From JALYXS01 sp051003795 (GTDB taxonomy: Bacteria > Acidobacteriota > Terriglobia > Bryobacterales > Bryobacteraceae): a DNA stretch of 18,445 nucleotides. The stretch spans positions 1 through 18,445 of the forward strand of contig JBPCKZ010000123.1 of assembly GCA_051003795.1 (NCBI GenBank), read 5' to 3'. The notes beneath the pieces were generated by a model. It did no database searches. It had not been told where the DNA came from and saw only the letters and a program-made list of their open reading frames with translations. The translations under genes and the position numbers were made by a program. Below are positions 1 through 8,922 of this stretch, in pieces. Each line of letters begins with the position of its first letter. Positions within the stretch are counted from its first letter, which is position 1.

Positions 1-400
1 CCGATGGTGCCGCAGGCGGTGAGCACCAACGGCGAAACCGGCGGCGACGACATGCGGATCGGCGGAGGACAGCACAACAACTGGAACGTGAGCGTCGACG
101 GCATCACGGTTGAAATGGGATGGCGCAACGCGCAAAATTACCTGAAGCACAATACCCCGTCGATCGACGCAATTCAGGAATTTCGCATCGAAACGGCCGC
201 ATTAAAGCCGAAGACAGCCGCGTGAGCGGCGGCAACATCACCGTAGTTACTAAGTCCGGGACGAACGACTTACATGGCGCGGCATTTGATTTTTACCAGA
301 GCGAGCTGTTCAATGCCAACACCTGGCTGAATAACAAGTTGGGGGCGCCCCGGCCCGTCTTTCATCGAAACAATTTTGGAGCTTCGGCGGGGGTCGCTTG
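1..400 (+). pseudogene. TonB-dependent receptor (Oar-like), 5'-truncated and frameshifted remnant
   Basis: This is the plug-domain part of an Oar-like TonB-dependent receptor, in two reading frames. From base 4 the frame reads through a plug motif (NVSVDGITVE, then SIDAIQEFRIETAA) and stops at 225. The homology continues in another frame from about base 201 with IKAEDSRVSGGNITVVTKSG and FDFYQSELFNANTW, which is the usual continuation of this family. One base appears to be missing after position 200 (GCC GC- ATT). The second frame keeps receptor similarity to about 395 (RNNFGASAG) and then turns into unrelated residues. The barrel is missing, so the gene is dead. The 5' end lies outside the window. 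The family assignment is fairly sure. Whether the frameshift is real or a sequencing error is open, but the downstream break stands either way. Confidence 0.72.
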
Positions 401-423
401 GACCAGGCCGGGGCCGAACTTCA

Positions 424-807
424 CACATCGATCCCGCGCTGGTGAGCGCGCATACTAACATCGCGCGCGTTCTTGCCGCGCAAAAACGGTTGCCCGAGGC
501 GCTTGAGCACGCGCGTCGGGCGGTGAGTCTGAATGCCGCCGACGCGCCCGCGCGCTACAATCTTGGGCGTTTGTTGGAGGTGACGGGCGCGACGAATGCG
601 GCTATTGCGGAATATCGGAGAGCGATCGCGATCCAGCCCGATTTCTGGCCGGCGCATCTGAGCTTAGGGCAAGAGCTTGGTAACCAGGGCCGCCTCGATG
701 AAGCGATATCGGAATTCAAAGTTGCCCAGCGGCTTCGTCCCGGGGACGCGAACGTGCAGCGGTACCTGGATCTCGCGCTCGAGATGCGCAGCCGTAATAG
801 GCATTGA
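424..807 (+). pseudogene. TPR-repeat protein, C-terminal fragment
   Basis: About 127 residues made of tetratricopeptide repeats, starting abruptly at HIDPALVSAHTN and ending with LALEMRSRNRH and a TGA. Three to four helical-hairpin repeats are visible: a repeat around AQKRLPEALEHARRAVSLN, one around LLEVTGATNAAIAEYRRAI, and one around ELGNQGRLDEAISEFKVAQ. Each shows the usual spacing of small residues and a Pro/Asp turn. TPR stretches like this often form the C-terminus of larger Acidobacteriota proteins, where they bind other proteins. The frame opens upstream at a TTG (376), but bases 376-423 encode no TPR sequence and overlap the broken receptor. The fragment therefore has no credible start, promoter or ribosome site of its own. 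It is most likely the tail of a gene cut by a rearrangement, though a translated fusion cannot be excluded. Confidence 0.65.
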
Positions 808-840
808 TTCTTTCGAGATGCCGACTGCTCACATCTGTTT

Positions 841-916
841 GCGACAGATCCGGACGAATCACTTCGACGACGCGCTCAACCGCGAACTTCGGTCGACATT
901 ACGGCTGGTGTTCTAA
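841..916 (+). pseudogene. Possible 3' tail of a TonB-dependent receptor
   Basis: One frame here ends in QIRTNHFDDALNRELRSTLR followed by LVF and a TAA. This resembles the end of Oar-like receptors, where a last strand of the form R-x-L-Q-x-x-L-R-L-x-F closes the barrel with a terminal aromatic residue. The intact receptor in this window ends similarly, in ITLGVRFVF. If right, the receptor broken at about 400 has kept its 3' end on the far side of the TPR fragment. The match covers only about 25 residues and could be chance. Confidence 0.25.
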
Positions 917-1452
917 TTTAGCGACGAGTGGATGCGTGTCGCCAGTCTACGGGAGCCTCACAAGGGAGCAAGGGAGTTGCACACGCGACAAAGGTGATAT
1001 ACTCCAGACCGCTTTTAGATTCTCCCCAACGGCGTGACCGAAAAGCATCTCCGCGATTTGGCGCCACTCCGCGAGAGACGACCAGCCATGGAGATACATA
1101 TGCCGACTGGCGGGACTATTTTTGTATATCGACTCCTTGTGGGGCGAAGCGCGTCGTCGCGGCAAGAGAGGCCGTTCTAATGGAGATTTTGGCTGTGTCC
1201 TTAGCCCAGTTTCCCGGCCAAGCACCGCGACAGTCTCGGCACAGGCGTAATCCGCGGGATCGCTCCAGCAAATGTGATTGGGTACTCGCGGCCGCCCGTG
1301 CGATGGCTAGATCCGCCTTGCCGAGTTCACAAGGCCCGAAAACCTCTTGGCGACGGGGAGATCCCCGTAGTGTACGGAGCTTCGACGTGACGTTCGCATC
1401 GTGAATCGTGCGAGCCGGCTTTAAGAGTTGAACGGATATAGAGATTAATGCC
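917..1452. other. About 540 bp with no recognisable gene
   Basis: Open frames exist on both strands here, but none gives a recognisable protein or has a convincing ribosome site, and their composition is erratic. The stretch lies between gene debris and the start of the receptor operon. It probably holds that operon's promoter and leader plus decayed sequence. No hairpin with a T-run, tRNA or riboswitch-like fold was noticed. Confidence 0.5.
977..1003 (+). promoter_or_regulatory. Weak sigma70-like promoter candidate
   Basis: TTGCAC (977-982) and TATACT (998-1003) are separated by 15 bases, which is short of the preferred 17. It would give a leader of about 440 bases before the receptor start at 1453. 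This was chosen by eye, and another promoter nearer to 1453 is equally possible. Confidence 0.2.
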
Positions 1453-4400
1453 ATGAAACACAATGTGTTCTTCGGAAAGCGATGTTTTTCCCGGGATTGG
1501 CGGTTGGGCTTGCTTTTGGCGGCGTTCGCCGCATCCTTTTCAGGCACGTTGTACGGCCAGCGGATCACTGCGCGAATTGTGGGAACCGTGTCCGATCCAA
1601 CCGGCGCCGTGGTGCCCACCGCGAAGGTCGCCGCCACAAATCGCGGCACTGGTCTCACCTCGGAAGTGACGACCAATTCCGACGGCTATTATGTGCTCAC
1701 GGCCTTGCCCGTGGGTGAATACGCCCTCACCATCGAAGCGCCTGGATTCCGAAGGCTGGAGCGCACCGGCATTCATCTGACCATCGATCAGACGGCCCGT
1801 GTCGATCTTTTACTGGAGTTGGGCGGAACGACGGATGCCGTCTCAATTACGGCGGAGGCCCCGCTGGTCAACTCGGAAAACGTCGCGGTAAACACCAGAA
1901 TCGATCGGAAGCAGGTCACGGAGCTTCCCATCTCCTTCGTGGGTGCGCGGAGCATTTTGGATTTCATGATGTTGGGCGCGGGCATCGCGAACTCCGGCAG
2001 TGAACCTTACGAAAGCAACAACTACTCGATCAACGGCAGTCCGCAAAACACGCAATCAGCCTCCGTCGACGGTACGTCGATCGGCGTGCCCGGCGCTAAT
2101 CAGTGGTACTTGATCCGTCCGCCGGTAGAGGAGGTGCGGGAGGTTGAGGTGCAGAGCGGCACTTTCTCGCCCGAAGCCGGGGGATTTGCCGCGATAAATA
2201 TGGGCACGATCTCCGGTACCAACCAGTTCCACGGGACCGGGTTCTTGTTCTACGAAAACCAGGATTTCACGGCACGGAGCTTTTTTCAAAAGACCGTTTC
2301 GCCATTCTCCCGCAAAGAGTCCGGCTGGACGGTAACGGGACCGGCGCTGAAGAACCGCACGTTTTTCGCCTACTCCTTTGACGGATACTGGAGCAGCAAG
2401 CCGCAAAGCCCGATCGTCACGGTTCCCTCCGACCAAATCAAGAGCGGCAATTTCCAGGGCATCGCAAGTATCTTCGACCCGGCGACGACCCGGCCCAACC
2501 CGAACGGCGCAGGCTATATCCGCGATCAGTTCCCGAACAACCAAATTCCTCTCACCCGCATGGATCCCGTGGCGCTGAAGATTATGAGCTACTGGCCGGC
2601 GCCCAACATTCCGGGCGGCGCGCTGGTCAACAACTATAACAGCCAGCTTATCGGTCAAAACTTCGATCAGACCTTGCCGAATACCGCGGTCAAGATCGAT
2701 CAGAAAATCACCGATCGGAACCAATTCTTCGCACGCTACCAGTATGAGAGCGGCGGGTACACGGCTGAAGCCACATATCCCGGGATCGCGGATTATACCG
2801 GGCAGCTTGTTGCCACTCATTCCCACGTAATTACCTTCGGCGACACGCACACCATCTCTCCGCGCACGGTGAACGAGTTCCGCTTCGGGTACTTTCACAT
2901 TTGGAACTTTGAGCACACCAAAGCGTTCAATCGAGACGCCGCGTCCACCGTGGGTCTGAAGAACGTTTCCGGATTGGAATTTCCGGTCATCGGGATCACC
3001 GGCCTGATCGGAATGAACCTGGGCCCCAGAGATCAAAATAGCAACAGCATTACGGAGAATTACCAGTGGAGCGACAACGTGACTTTTATTCGGGGCATCC
3101 ACATCGTCAAGGCCGGCGGCAACGTGATGGTGGGAGCTCCGGATCCATACTCGTTGGGCAGGCCATCGGGGCAATTCACTTTCAGCGGAATTTTCACTAA
3201 CCAGCCGCAGGCTGCCGGCACCGCCGTTGGCTTCGCCGATTTTTTGTTAGGGCTGCCTAGCTCCACCACGGTTTCGCAAGGCCGCAAGTTTGGGTATCGC
3301 CAGCCAAGTCTTGCGTTTTTCCTGTCGGACGACATCAAGCTGCGCCGCAACCTGACCGTGAACCTCGGCCTACGATTCGATCGAACCTGGGGTGTCGGTG
3401 AGATCAATAACCTGATGACCGATTTCAGCCCCACCACGATCAACCCGTTGACCAACGCTCCGGGCGCCGTGATATTCGCGGGACGTAACAGCGCGCCTAC
3501 GCGGTTTTCCAACCCGACCAATACGTTCTCGCCTCGTGTTGGATTGGCTTACACGATGAAAACCAAAACGGTATTCCGGGCGGGCGCTTCGATCAATTAT
3601 TATGCGAACCCAATTTCCCAGATACAACCGGGGAGTACCGGCTTTATTTCCGCCGAAAGCCTGATCACCACCGACCAGATCACGCCATTGGTCCAACTGC
3701 GCGATGGGCCGCCGCCCCTCAACGTTCAAGCGCTCAACCTGAGCGGGGGTGCCGCTAATAACCAGAGCGTAACCTGGATACAAGGCAACAGCAAACCGCT
3801 CGCATTGTACCAGTGGAGTTTCGGCGTCCAACGGGAGCTTTCCGGCAAGATGGTGGTGGACGCAACCTACATCGGGAGCCGCGGAGTTAACCTCTGGTTT
3901 CCGCTGAACGTCAATGAAGTGCCTACACAACTGCTGGGCCCAGGCAATGCTCAACTTCTCCGGCCCTACCCGCAGTTCCAAGGCATAAACCTGCGGGATA
4001 ACCGCGGGGCCTCGAAGTATCACGCGCTGCAAATGAGCGTCAGCCGGCGCTTTGGGGCCGGGGTTTTGTTTATGGCGAACTACACGATATCGAAGACAAT
4101 GGACAACACTTCCTCCGACCCGGGCGGCGGCGGGGCAGGCGCCCCCTATGAAACCCTGTTCGATCTCAAGCGGGAGTGGGCTTTATCCGACCACGATACG
4201 CCGCAAAGTTTTAATTTCACCGGCGTCTATGAGATCCCCCAGTGGCTCCCGGGGCAGTTTGGAAAATACGCGGCCAAGGGCTGGCAGTTGAATGCCGTGG
4301 CTCATGTCTATGGCGGACACCCATTGAACCCCGGCGTGTCCACGAATCAGTCGGGGTCGCTCGGCGGAACTCAAAGACCGAACCGAATCGGGAACGGCGC

Positions 4401-4728
4401 GCTGCCCTCCGATCGGAGGAGCCCCTCGCACTGGTTCGATACGGCTGCGTTCCTGCTTCCGGCGCCTTACACATTCGGCAACTCCGGCCGGAATGTTCTC
4501 CGCAGGCCGGGCTTCGGACAGGCCGATGTGTCGATGTTCAAGAACACCTACTTCAAGACGTGGCTCAATGAGAGCACGAACGCCCAGTTCCGGGCGGAGT
4601 TCTTCAACATACTCAATCACCCGAACTTCAACGCGCCAAACGCCTCCATCGGCAGCTTGGCGGCCGGAACCATCACCAACGCACAATACGCGCGCAGCAT
4701 TACCCTTGGCGTTCGTTTCGTGTTTTAG
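1453..4728 (+). CDS. Oar-like TonB-dependent outer-membrane receptor with carboxypeptidase-regulatory-like domain
   Basis: This 1091-residue outer-membrane protein probably imports a carbohydrate or another bulky ligand using TonB energy. A signal peptide covers residues 1 to about 35 (hydrophobic LGLLLAAFAASFSG, cleavage near YGQ). A carboxypeptidase-regulatory-like beta-sandwich follows at about 37-120 (IVGTVSDPTGAVVP, NSDGYYVLTALPVGEY). The plug domain lies at about 125-260 (ITELP-type segment VTELPISFVGAR; SVDGTSIG; VREVEVQSGTFSPEAGGFAA). The rest is a long beta-barrel ending in ITLGVRFVF, with the terminal aromatic residue typical of outer-membrane proteins. Length is normal for this family. 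ATG 1453 is chosen because the signal peptide begins there; the ribosome site is weak. The next gene starts 14 bases after the stop, so this is the first gene of an operon with two sugar-type enzymes. No SusD partner is present. The substrate cannot be told from sequence. Confidence 0.93.
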   Translation: MKHNVFFGKRCFSRDWRLGLLLAAFAASFSGTLYGQRITARIVGTVSDPTGAVVPTAKVAATNRGTGLTSEVTTNSDGYYVLTALPVGEYALTIEAPGFRRLERTGIHLTIDQTARVDLLLELGGTTDAVSITAEAPLVNSENVAVNTRIDRKQVTELPISFVGARSILDFMMLGAGIANSGSEPYESNNYSINGSPQNTQSASVDGTSIGVPGANQWYLIRPPVEEVREVEVQSGTFSPEAGGFAAINMGTISGTNQFHGTGFLFYENQDFTARSFFQKTVSPFSRKESGWTVTGPALKNRTFFAYSFDGYWSSKPQSPIVTVPSDQIKSGNFQGIASIFDPATTRPNPNGAGYIRDQFPNNQIPLTRMDPVALKIMSYWPAPNIPGGALVNNYNSQLIGQNFDQTLPNTAVKIDQKITDRNQFFARYQYESGGYTAEATYPGIADYTGQLVATHSHVITFGDTHTISPRTVNEFRFGYFHIWNFEHTKAFNRDAASTVGLKNVSGLEFPVIGITGLIGMNLGPRDQNSNSITENYQWSDNVTFIRGIHIVKAGGNVMVGAPDPYSLGRPSGQFTFSGIFTNQPQAAGTAVGFADFLLGLPSSTTVSQGRKFGYRQPSLAFFLSDDIKLRRNLTVNLGLRFDRTWGVGEINNLMTDFSPTTINPLTNAPGAVIFAGRNSAPTRFSNPTNTFSPRVGLAYTMKTKTVFRAGASINYYANPISQIQPGSTGFISAESLITTDQITPLVQLRDGPPPLNVQALNLSGGAANNQSVTWIQGNSKPLALYQWSFGVQRELSGKMVVDATYIGSRGVNLWFPLNVNEVPTQLLGPGNAQLLRPYPQFQGINLRDNRGASKYHALQMSVSRRFGAGVLFMANYTISKTMDNTSSDPGGGGAGAPYETLFDLKREWALSDHDTPQSFNFTGVYEIPQWLPGQFGKYAAKGWQLNAVAHVYGGHPLNPGVSTNQSGSLGGTQRPNRIGNGALPSDRRSPSHWFDTAAFLLPAPYTFGNSGRNVLRRPGFGQADVSMFKNTYFKTWLNESTNAQFRAEFFNILNHPNFNAPNASIGSLAAGTITNAQYARSITLGVRFVF

Positions 4729-4742
4729 CGGGATTGCGATCC

Positions 4743-6272
4743 ATGGCTTCATTTAGCTTTTCGAGAAGACACTTCTTTTACGGATCCCTCTTGGCGGGTG
4801 CGTTGCCATCTGGCGGATTTGGCAGCACGCCGTCGTTGAAGGGGCTGGGCTACAAGTCGCCCAATGAAAAACTAAATCTGGCTGCCATCGGAGCGGGCGG
4901 TCAACCCGCCCTGGATATCGGGCTGGCCCACGCTGGAGTGGAAAATGTTGTCGCGCTTGCGGATTGCGATTGGAAGCGCGGCCGCGAATCGCTGGAGCGG
5001 TTTCCGAAAGCCGCGAAGTATAAAGACTTCCGGCGGATGCTCGACAAATCGGGAAAAGATATCGACGCCGTCATCGTTGCTCCTCCCGACCACATGCACG
5101 CCATCTGCGCGCTGACCTGCATGCAACTCGGCAAGCACGTATATGTCGAGAAACCGCTGACTAGGACTTCGTGGGAGGCGCGGCTGCTCGCGCAAGCGGC
5201 GGAACGGTACAAGGTGGCCACCCAAATGGGCAACCAGGGTTACTCCCATGATGCGACGCGCGTGGCTTGCGAGATCTTCTGGTCGGGCGAGATCGGCGAG
5301 GTGAGAGAGGTCCACGCCTGGACGGGCAAGGCCGGTTGGCCCCAGGAAATGACGAAGATTCCGCCGCCTTCACCGGTTCCGGACACCCTGGATTGGGACC
5401 TATGGCTGGGCGGCGCGGCATGGCGTCCGTACACCGCCGGTGACGATGACTACGCGGCTTTCGCCGGGCAACGCGATCCGCGTCGGGTCAAGCCGGGAAG
5501 ATCCCCGAATTTCGGATTCTACCTCCCCTTTAACTGGCGCGGCTTCTACGATTTCGGTAGCAGTCTCATCGGCGATTGGGGGGTGCATATCCTGGGGCCG
5601 GCGAACTGGGCTTTGCAGTTGAGCCCGGAGTATTTGATCGGCGTGGAGTGCGTTAGGAAAGACTCCCTTCCGCCGTTCAGTTTCCCCGATGAACTCGCGA
5701 TCAAGTACGAATTCGCCGCTCGCCCCGGCATGCCTCCCGTGACGGTCTACTGGTATCACCACGAGGGCGCCGATCCCTACTCTCCGCCGGGAATGACGAT
5801 CGAGGAGTCGCGCAAGATCCCAGGCACGGGTCCCCAAGTGGGCCCTGTTGCCAAGCAGGGCGGCGCGCCACCACAGGAAGGCAGGAGTGGTTTCAACTGC
5901 ATCTTTGCCGGCTCGAAAGGCTACATGGGAACGAACGGCCGAGGCGAAGGCGTGGGTCTGCTTCCAGGTTCGCGATGGGCGGAATATAAGCTTCCAGCCG
6001 AGTACCTGGCGAGGTCGCCGGGAGCCACCACTGGCAGCAACCATTCGGCGCATTGCCGCGATTGGGTTCGTGCCTGCAAGGGCGGCGCGCCAGCCTGCTC
6101 GAATTTCAGCATCGCCGGGAAGTACACGGAATGGCTGGTGCTTGGCGCAGCCGCCATCCACTACGACCGGAAGCTCTTGTGGGACAACGCGAAGGGCGAA
6201 ATCGCCAACAACAAAGACGCCAACCGGTGGGTGCGGCCCACCTTCCGCAAAGGCTGGGAGATCAGGCTATAA
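4743..6272 (+). CDS. Tat-exported Gfo/Idh/MocA family oxidoreductase
   Basis: A 509-residue NAD(P)-dependent oxidoreductase of the Gfo/Idh/MocA family, whose members oxidise or reduce sugars and cyclitols. A twin-arginine leader stands at the N-terminus (FSRRHFFYGSLLAGALP), so a periplasmic site with a tightly bound cofactor is likely. The Rossmann fold starts at about residue 45 (LNLAAIGAGGQ). The family motif EKPLT is at 136-140; its Lys137 is the usual catalytic lysine. A second signature, GDWGVH at 277-282, supplies the Asp/His typical of the active site. The length is somewhat above the roughly 350-450 usual for the family because of loops in the C-terminal domain. ATG 4743 is preferred; an in-frame TTG at 4734 would add three residues. 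It lies 14 bases after the receptor gene and 9 bases before the isomerase gene. Substrate unknown; a 3-keto-glycoside type reaction is one reasonable guess. Confidence 0.92.
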   Translation: MASFSFSRRHFFYGSLLAGALPSGGFGSTPSLKGLGYKSPNEKLNLAAIGAGGQPALDIGLAHAGVENVVALADCDWKRGRESLERFPKAAKYKDFRRMLDKSGKDIDAVIVAPPDHMHAICALTCMQLGKHVYVEKPLTRTSWEARLLAQAAERYKVATQMGNQGYSHDATRVACEIFWSGEIGEVREVHAWTGKAGWPQEMTKIPPPSPVPDTLDWDLWLGGAAWRPYTAGDDDYAAFAGQRDPRRVKPGRSPNFGFYLPFNWRGFYDFGSSLIGDWGVHILGPANWALQLSPEYLIGVECVRKDSLPPFSFPDELAIKYEFAARPGMPPVTVYWYHHEGADPYSPPGMTIEESRKIPGTGPQVGPVAKQGGAPPQEGRSGFNCIFAGSKGYMGTNGRGEGVGLLPGSRWAEYKLPAEYLARSPGATTGSNHSAHCRDWVRACKGGAPACSNFSIAGKYTEWLVLGAAAIHYDRKLLWDNAKGEIANNKDANRWVRPTFRKGWEIRL

Positions 6273-6276
6273 GGAG
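6271..6276 (+). promoter_or_regulatory. Strong Shine-Dalgarno site that fixes a TTG start
   Basis: AAGGAG lies 5 bases before TTG 6282 and overlaps the TAA stop of the preceding gene (6270-6272). No ATG occurs nearby in that frame before the twin-arginine leader, so this site supports the TTG start and suggests translational coupling. Confidence 0.7.
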
Positions 6277-6281
6277 AAGTT

Positions 6282-7214
6282 TTGACCAAAAGGAACCACT
6301 CAGGCCAAGACCGTCGCGTCTTTTTAAAGAAGACCGGATTCATCTTCGCGGGTTACGCTGGGGAAGCTTTTGCCTGGGCCGATGCATCCGTCCCGATGGG
6401 TCTCGAGTTGTTCACAGTCCGGGATCTGATCGCAAAGGATATGGAGGGAACGTTAGCGAAGGTGGCCCAAATTGGTTATAAAGAGGTCGAGCCAACTACC
6501 TACGGCGGTCTGGACGCCAAACAGTTCCGCACGGTCCTCGACCGTTTCGGGCTGACCGCGCCCAGCACTCACGCGGGAGCTACCGATGGTCCCGATGTGG
6601 AGAAGCAGCTCGAGGCATTTCAGGTCATGGGCATTAAGTATACGGAAATCCAACCGGCGCGCGTTAGCGTTCGCGGTGGTGGCGGCACTCCCCAGCGCCC
6701 CCCGGTCACTGAAGAATCGGTGAAGCGAACGGCACGGCAGGTCAACAAGCGGGGCGACATCGCGAAACGATTCGGCATGAAGATTCTAATCCACAACCAC
6801 GCGAATGAATTCGCGCCCCTGGGAGTGGGCACGCTGCGGCCTTACGACATTCTGCTTGCAGAGACGGATCCGGCCTTGGTCGCCATGCAGCTCGACATCG
6901 GCTGGGCATCCGTCGCTGGACAAAATGTGATTGAAATGTTCCGGAGGAATCCCGGGCGTTACGAGTTGTGGCACGTAAAGGACGCAACCGCTATCAAGGC
7001 TATGGACCCCAAATTGTCCATGACGGAACGTATGCGCGTCGCGAAACTGGTGCCCGTGGGGCAAGGGGAAATCGACTACAAAAGCATCTTCGCGAATGCT
7101 GGTCTTGCGGGGATGAAACACTTCGCGATCGAGCAAGACAACGCGCCCGATAGTGGCGACTCACTGGGGGCCGCGCAGGCCAGCTACCGGGGTCTGAAGA
7201 GAATGCTGTCGTAG
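6282..7214 (+). CDS. Sugar phosphate isomerase/epimerase-like TIM-barrel protein with Tat-type leader
   Basis: A 310-residue protein of the xylose isomerase-like TIM-barrel (AP endonuclease 2) superfamily. Members are metal-dependent isomerases, epimerases or, in some pathways, 3-keto-glycoside lyases. The N-terminus carries a twin-arginine-type leader (DRRVFLKKTGFIFAGYAGEA). The expected metal and substrate residues are visible: Glu68/Glu70 (KEVEP), His171 and His173 with Glu176 (HNHANEF), Asp205 (QLDIGWA), His231-Lys233-Asp234 (LWHVKD) and Glu284 (IEQD). It starts at a TTG with a strong ribosome site, 9 bases after the oxidoreductase gene, and ends the operon. The pairing of a Gfo/Idh/MocA oxidoreductase with such a barrel is common in sugar degradation, and export of both suggests the chemistry happens outside the cytoplasm. 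It meets the minus-strand operon tail to tail; the 112 bases between show no clear terminator. Confidence 0.9.
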   Translation: MTKRNHSGQDRRVFLKKTGFIFAGYAGEAFAWADASVPMGLELFTVRDLIAKDMEGTLAKVAQIGYKEVEPTTYGGLDAKQFRTVLDRFGLTAPSTHAGATDGPDVEKQLEAFQVMGIKYTEIQPARVSVRGGGGTPQRPPVTEESVKRTARQVNKRGDIAKRFGMKILIHNHANEFAPLGVGTLRPYDILLAETDPALVAMQLDIGWASVAGQNVIEMFRRNPGRYELWHVKDATAIKAMDPKLSMTERMRVAKLVPVGQGEIDYKSIFANAGLAGMKHFAIEQDNAPDSGDSLGAAQASYRGLKRMLS

Positions 7215-7326
7215 AATGGCGGCGCGCGGTCGTCGTCCGCTCAGCGTTCTCCTCGTTAGCGCGCATCCATTGCAGGCGGCGAAGATGAGCTGCTCGTTCA
7301 CCGAGCGCCGGCTTCGCAACACTTCA

Positions 7327-8922
7327 TCACCGCCCGATGCTAAATGCATATAGCGTATCGCCCGCCCCGGCTATCAAATACTGCCGGCCGCCGAGTTCGT
7401 AAGTCATTGGCCCATTGCCTAACGACGCGCCCATGCCGAAATGCCACAAGATACGTCCGTTCGCGGCATCATACGCGATGAGATTCCCGGAGTAATCGCC
7501 GGTGAACACAAGATTTCCGGCGGTGGTCAGAATTCCGGGGCCGCCCAGGCCGCCTCCACCCGCCGTCGGGTATGGGTGGCTCCAGCGAATCTTTCCGCTC
7601 TTCACGTCGATCGCTTCAAGCACGTGCCGCGACCACAATCCGCGGCCCGAACCGCCGTATCCCTCCGGCCTCTCGTCCGTGTCCGTGAGATAGCCGAGGC
7701 TGTAGCCCTCGGTCGCGTTCACATAGAACAAGCCGGTATCGGGATCGTAACTCGGCGGCATCCAATTCGTTCCGCCGCCGCCCGGGATATTGATCAGCGA
7801 ACCATCCACTTTCGGCTCTTTGTCCGGATTGGGAACCGGCTGGCCGTTCGCGTCGATCCCCTTCGCCCAATTGGTTCCCACAAATGGAACCGTGAAAATG
7901 TTCTTGCCGTTCGTTCGATCCAAAACGAAAAAGAAACCATTGCGCGCCGCTTGCGCCAGAAGCTTGCGCGGCTTCCCATCTATCCGCGCGTCGAACAGCA
8001 CCGGCGTTTCCACATCGTCCCAATCGTGCGTATCGTGCGGCGAAGCCTGGAAATACCACGCCAGTCTGCCCGTATCGGGGTTCAGGGCGACGATCGAGCA
8101 GGTCCACAAGTTCTTCCCCTTGCGCCCCTGCCCCGCGAAAACCGGATTCGGATTGCCGGTGCCCCAATAGAGCAGATTGAGCTGCGGATCGTAGGTGCCG
8201 GGCAGCCACGTCATCCCGCCGCCATGTTCCATTGCGCCCTTGTTCGGCCAGGTTTCCGCGCCGGGCTCGCCGGCTCGCGGCTCGCTGTTCCAGCGCCACT
8301 GCATCTCGCCGGTTTCAGGATCGCGCGCCTCGAGATAACCGGGAACGTCCATCGCATCGCCGCCCACGCCGACAATGATGTGATTCCCCACGACCATCGG
8401 CGCCATCGTCGTGAAATACTGCAACTTCTCGTCGGCGACTTTCTTCCGCCAGCGCTCTTTTCCGTCCTTGGCGTTGAGCGAAATGAACCAGCCGTCCGGA
8501 CCCATGAAATAGAGCCAATTGCCGTACATGCCGACGCCGCGGTTACCGACTAGATGGCCCCCTTTATCCACCCAGTCGTAGCGCCACAATTCTTCCCCGG
8601 TACGCGCATCCACGGCCCATACGTGGTCTGGGATCGTGAAGTAGAGGATGCCGTTCACGACCAGCGGCGTCGCTTTGATCGCTGGATTCCCCACGCCACG
8701 CTGCGCGCCGATGTTCGCGATCCGGTACATCCACGCGAGCGCCAGGGAGTTCACGTTCGACGAGTCGATCCGATTCAGCGGACTGAATCGCCGGCCCGAA
8801 TAGTCGCCGTTGTAGGTGGGCCAGGTGTCTCTACCCGGATCGAGCAGTTGCTTGGGAGTCAGCATTTGCCCCAGGCACAGACCGCCTGTCATGGCACAAA
8901 TCAGAAGACGGAAGATTTTCAT
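7327..8922 (-). CDS. PQQ-dependent beta-propeller dehydrogenase, exported
   Basis: A 531-residue quinoprotein of the PQQ alcohol/glucose dehydrogenase type, predicted to be periplasmic. The signal peptide is MKIFRLLICAMTGGLCLGQ. The propeller shows the repeated tryptophan docking motif (A-x-D-x-x-T/N-G-x-x-x-W) at about 103-113, 149-158, 199-209 and 279-289 and twice more towards the end (IDVKSGKIRW, AYDAANGRILW). PQQ/calcium-site residues resemble the family: Asn257 in GTGNPNP and Asp300/Asp302 in THDWDD. The neighbouring-cysteine pair of methanol dehydrogenase is absent, as is any heme domain, so electrons must leave through a separate cytochrome. The gene upstream encodes one and overlaps this start by 4 bases (ATGA), which argues strongly for a working pair. 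Length is a little short of the usual 560-600. Substrate unknown. PQQ synthesis genes are not in the window. Confidence 0.93.
   Translation of the reverse strand: MKIFRLLICAMTGGLCLGQMLTPKQLLDPGRDTWPTYNGDYSGRRFSPLNRIDSSNVNSLALAWMYRIANIGAQRGVGNPAIKATPLVVNGILYFTIPDHVWAVDARTGEELWRYDWVDKGGHLVGNRGVGMYGNWLYFMGPDGWFISLNAKDGKERWRKKVADEKLQYFTTMAPMVVGNHIIVGVGGDAMDVPGYLEARDPETGEMQWRWNSEPRAGEPGAETWPNKGAMEHGGGMTWLPGTYDPQLNLLYWGTGNPNPVFAGQGRKGKNLWTCSIVALNPDTGRLAWYFQASPHDTHDWDDVETPVLFDARIDGKPRKLLAQAARNGFFFVLDRTNGKNIFTVPFVGTNWAKGIDANGQPVPNPDKEPKVDGSLINIPGGGGTNWMPPSYDPDTGLFYVNATEGYSLGYLTDTDERPEGYGGSGRGLWSRHVLEAIDVKSGKIRWSHPYPTAGGGGLGGPGILTTAGNLVFTGDYSGNLIAYDAANGRILWHFGMGASLGNGPMTYELGGRQYLIAGAGDTLYAFSIGR

Noticed and set aside
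2056..3174. Long minus-strand open frame (372 codons) under the TonB receptor gene
   Set aside because: It is antisense to a well-supported receptor, has no family resemblance and no ribosome site. Long antisense frames are common in GC-rich genes.
7441..8553. Long plus-strand open frame (370 codons) over the PQQ dehydrogenase gene
   Set aside because: The minus strand encodes a clear beta-propeller with tryptophan motifs. The plus-strand product is Arg/His/Pro-rich and unrecognisable.
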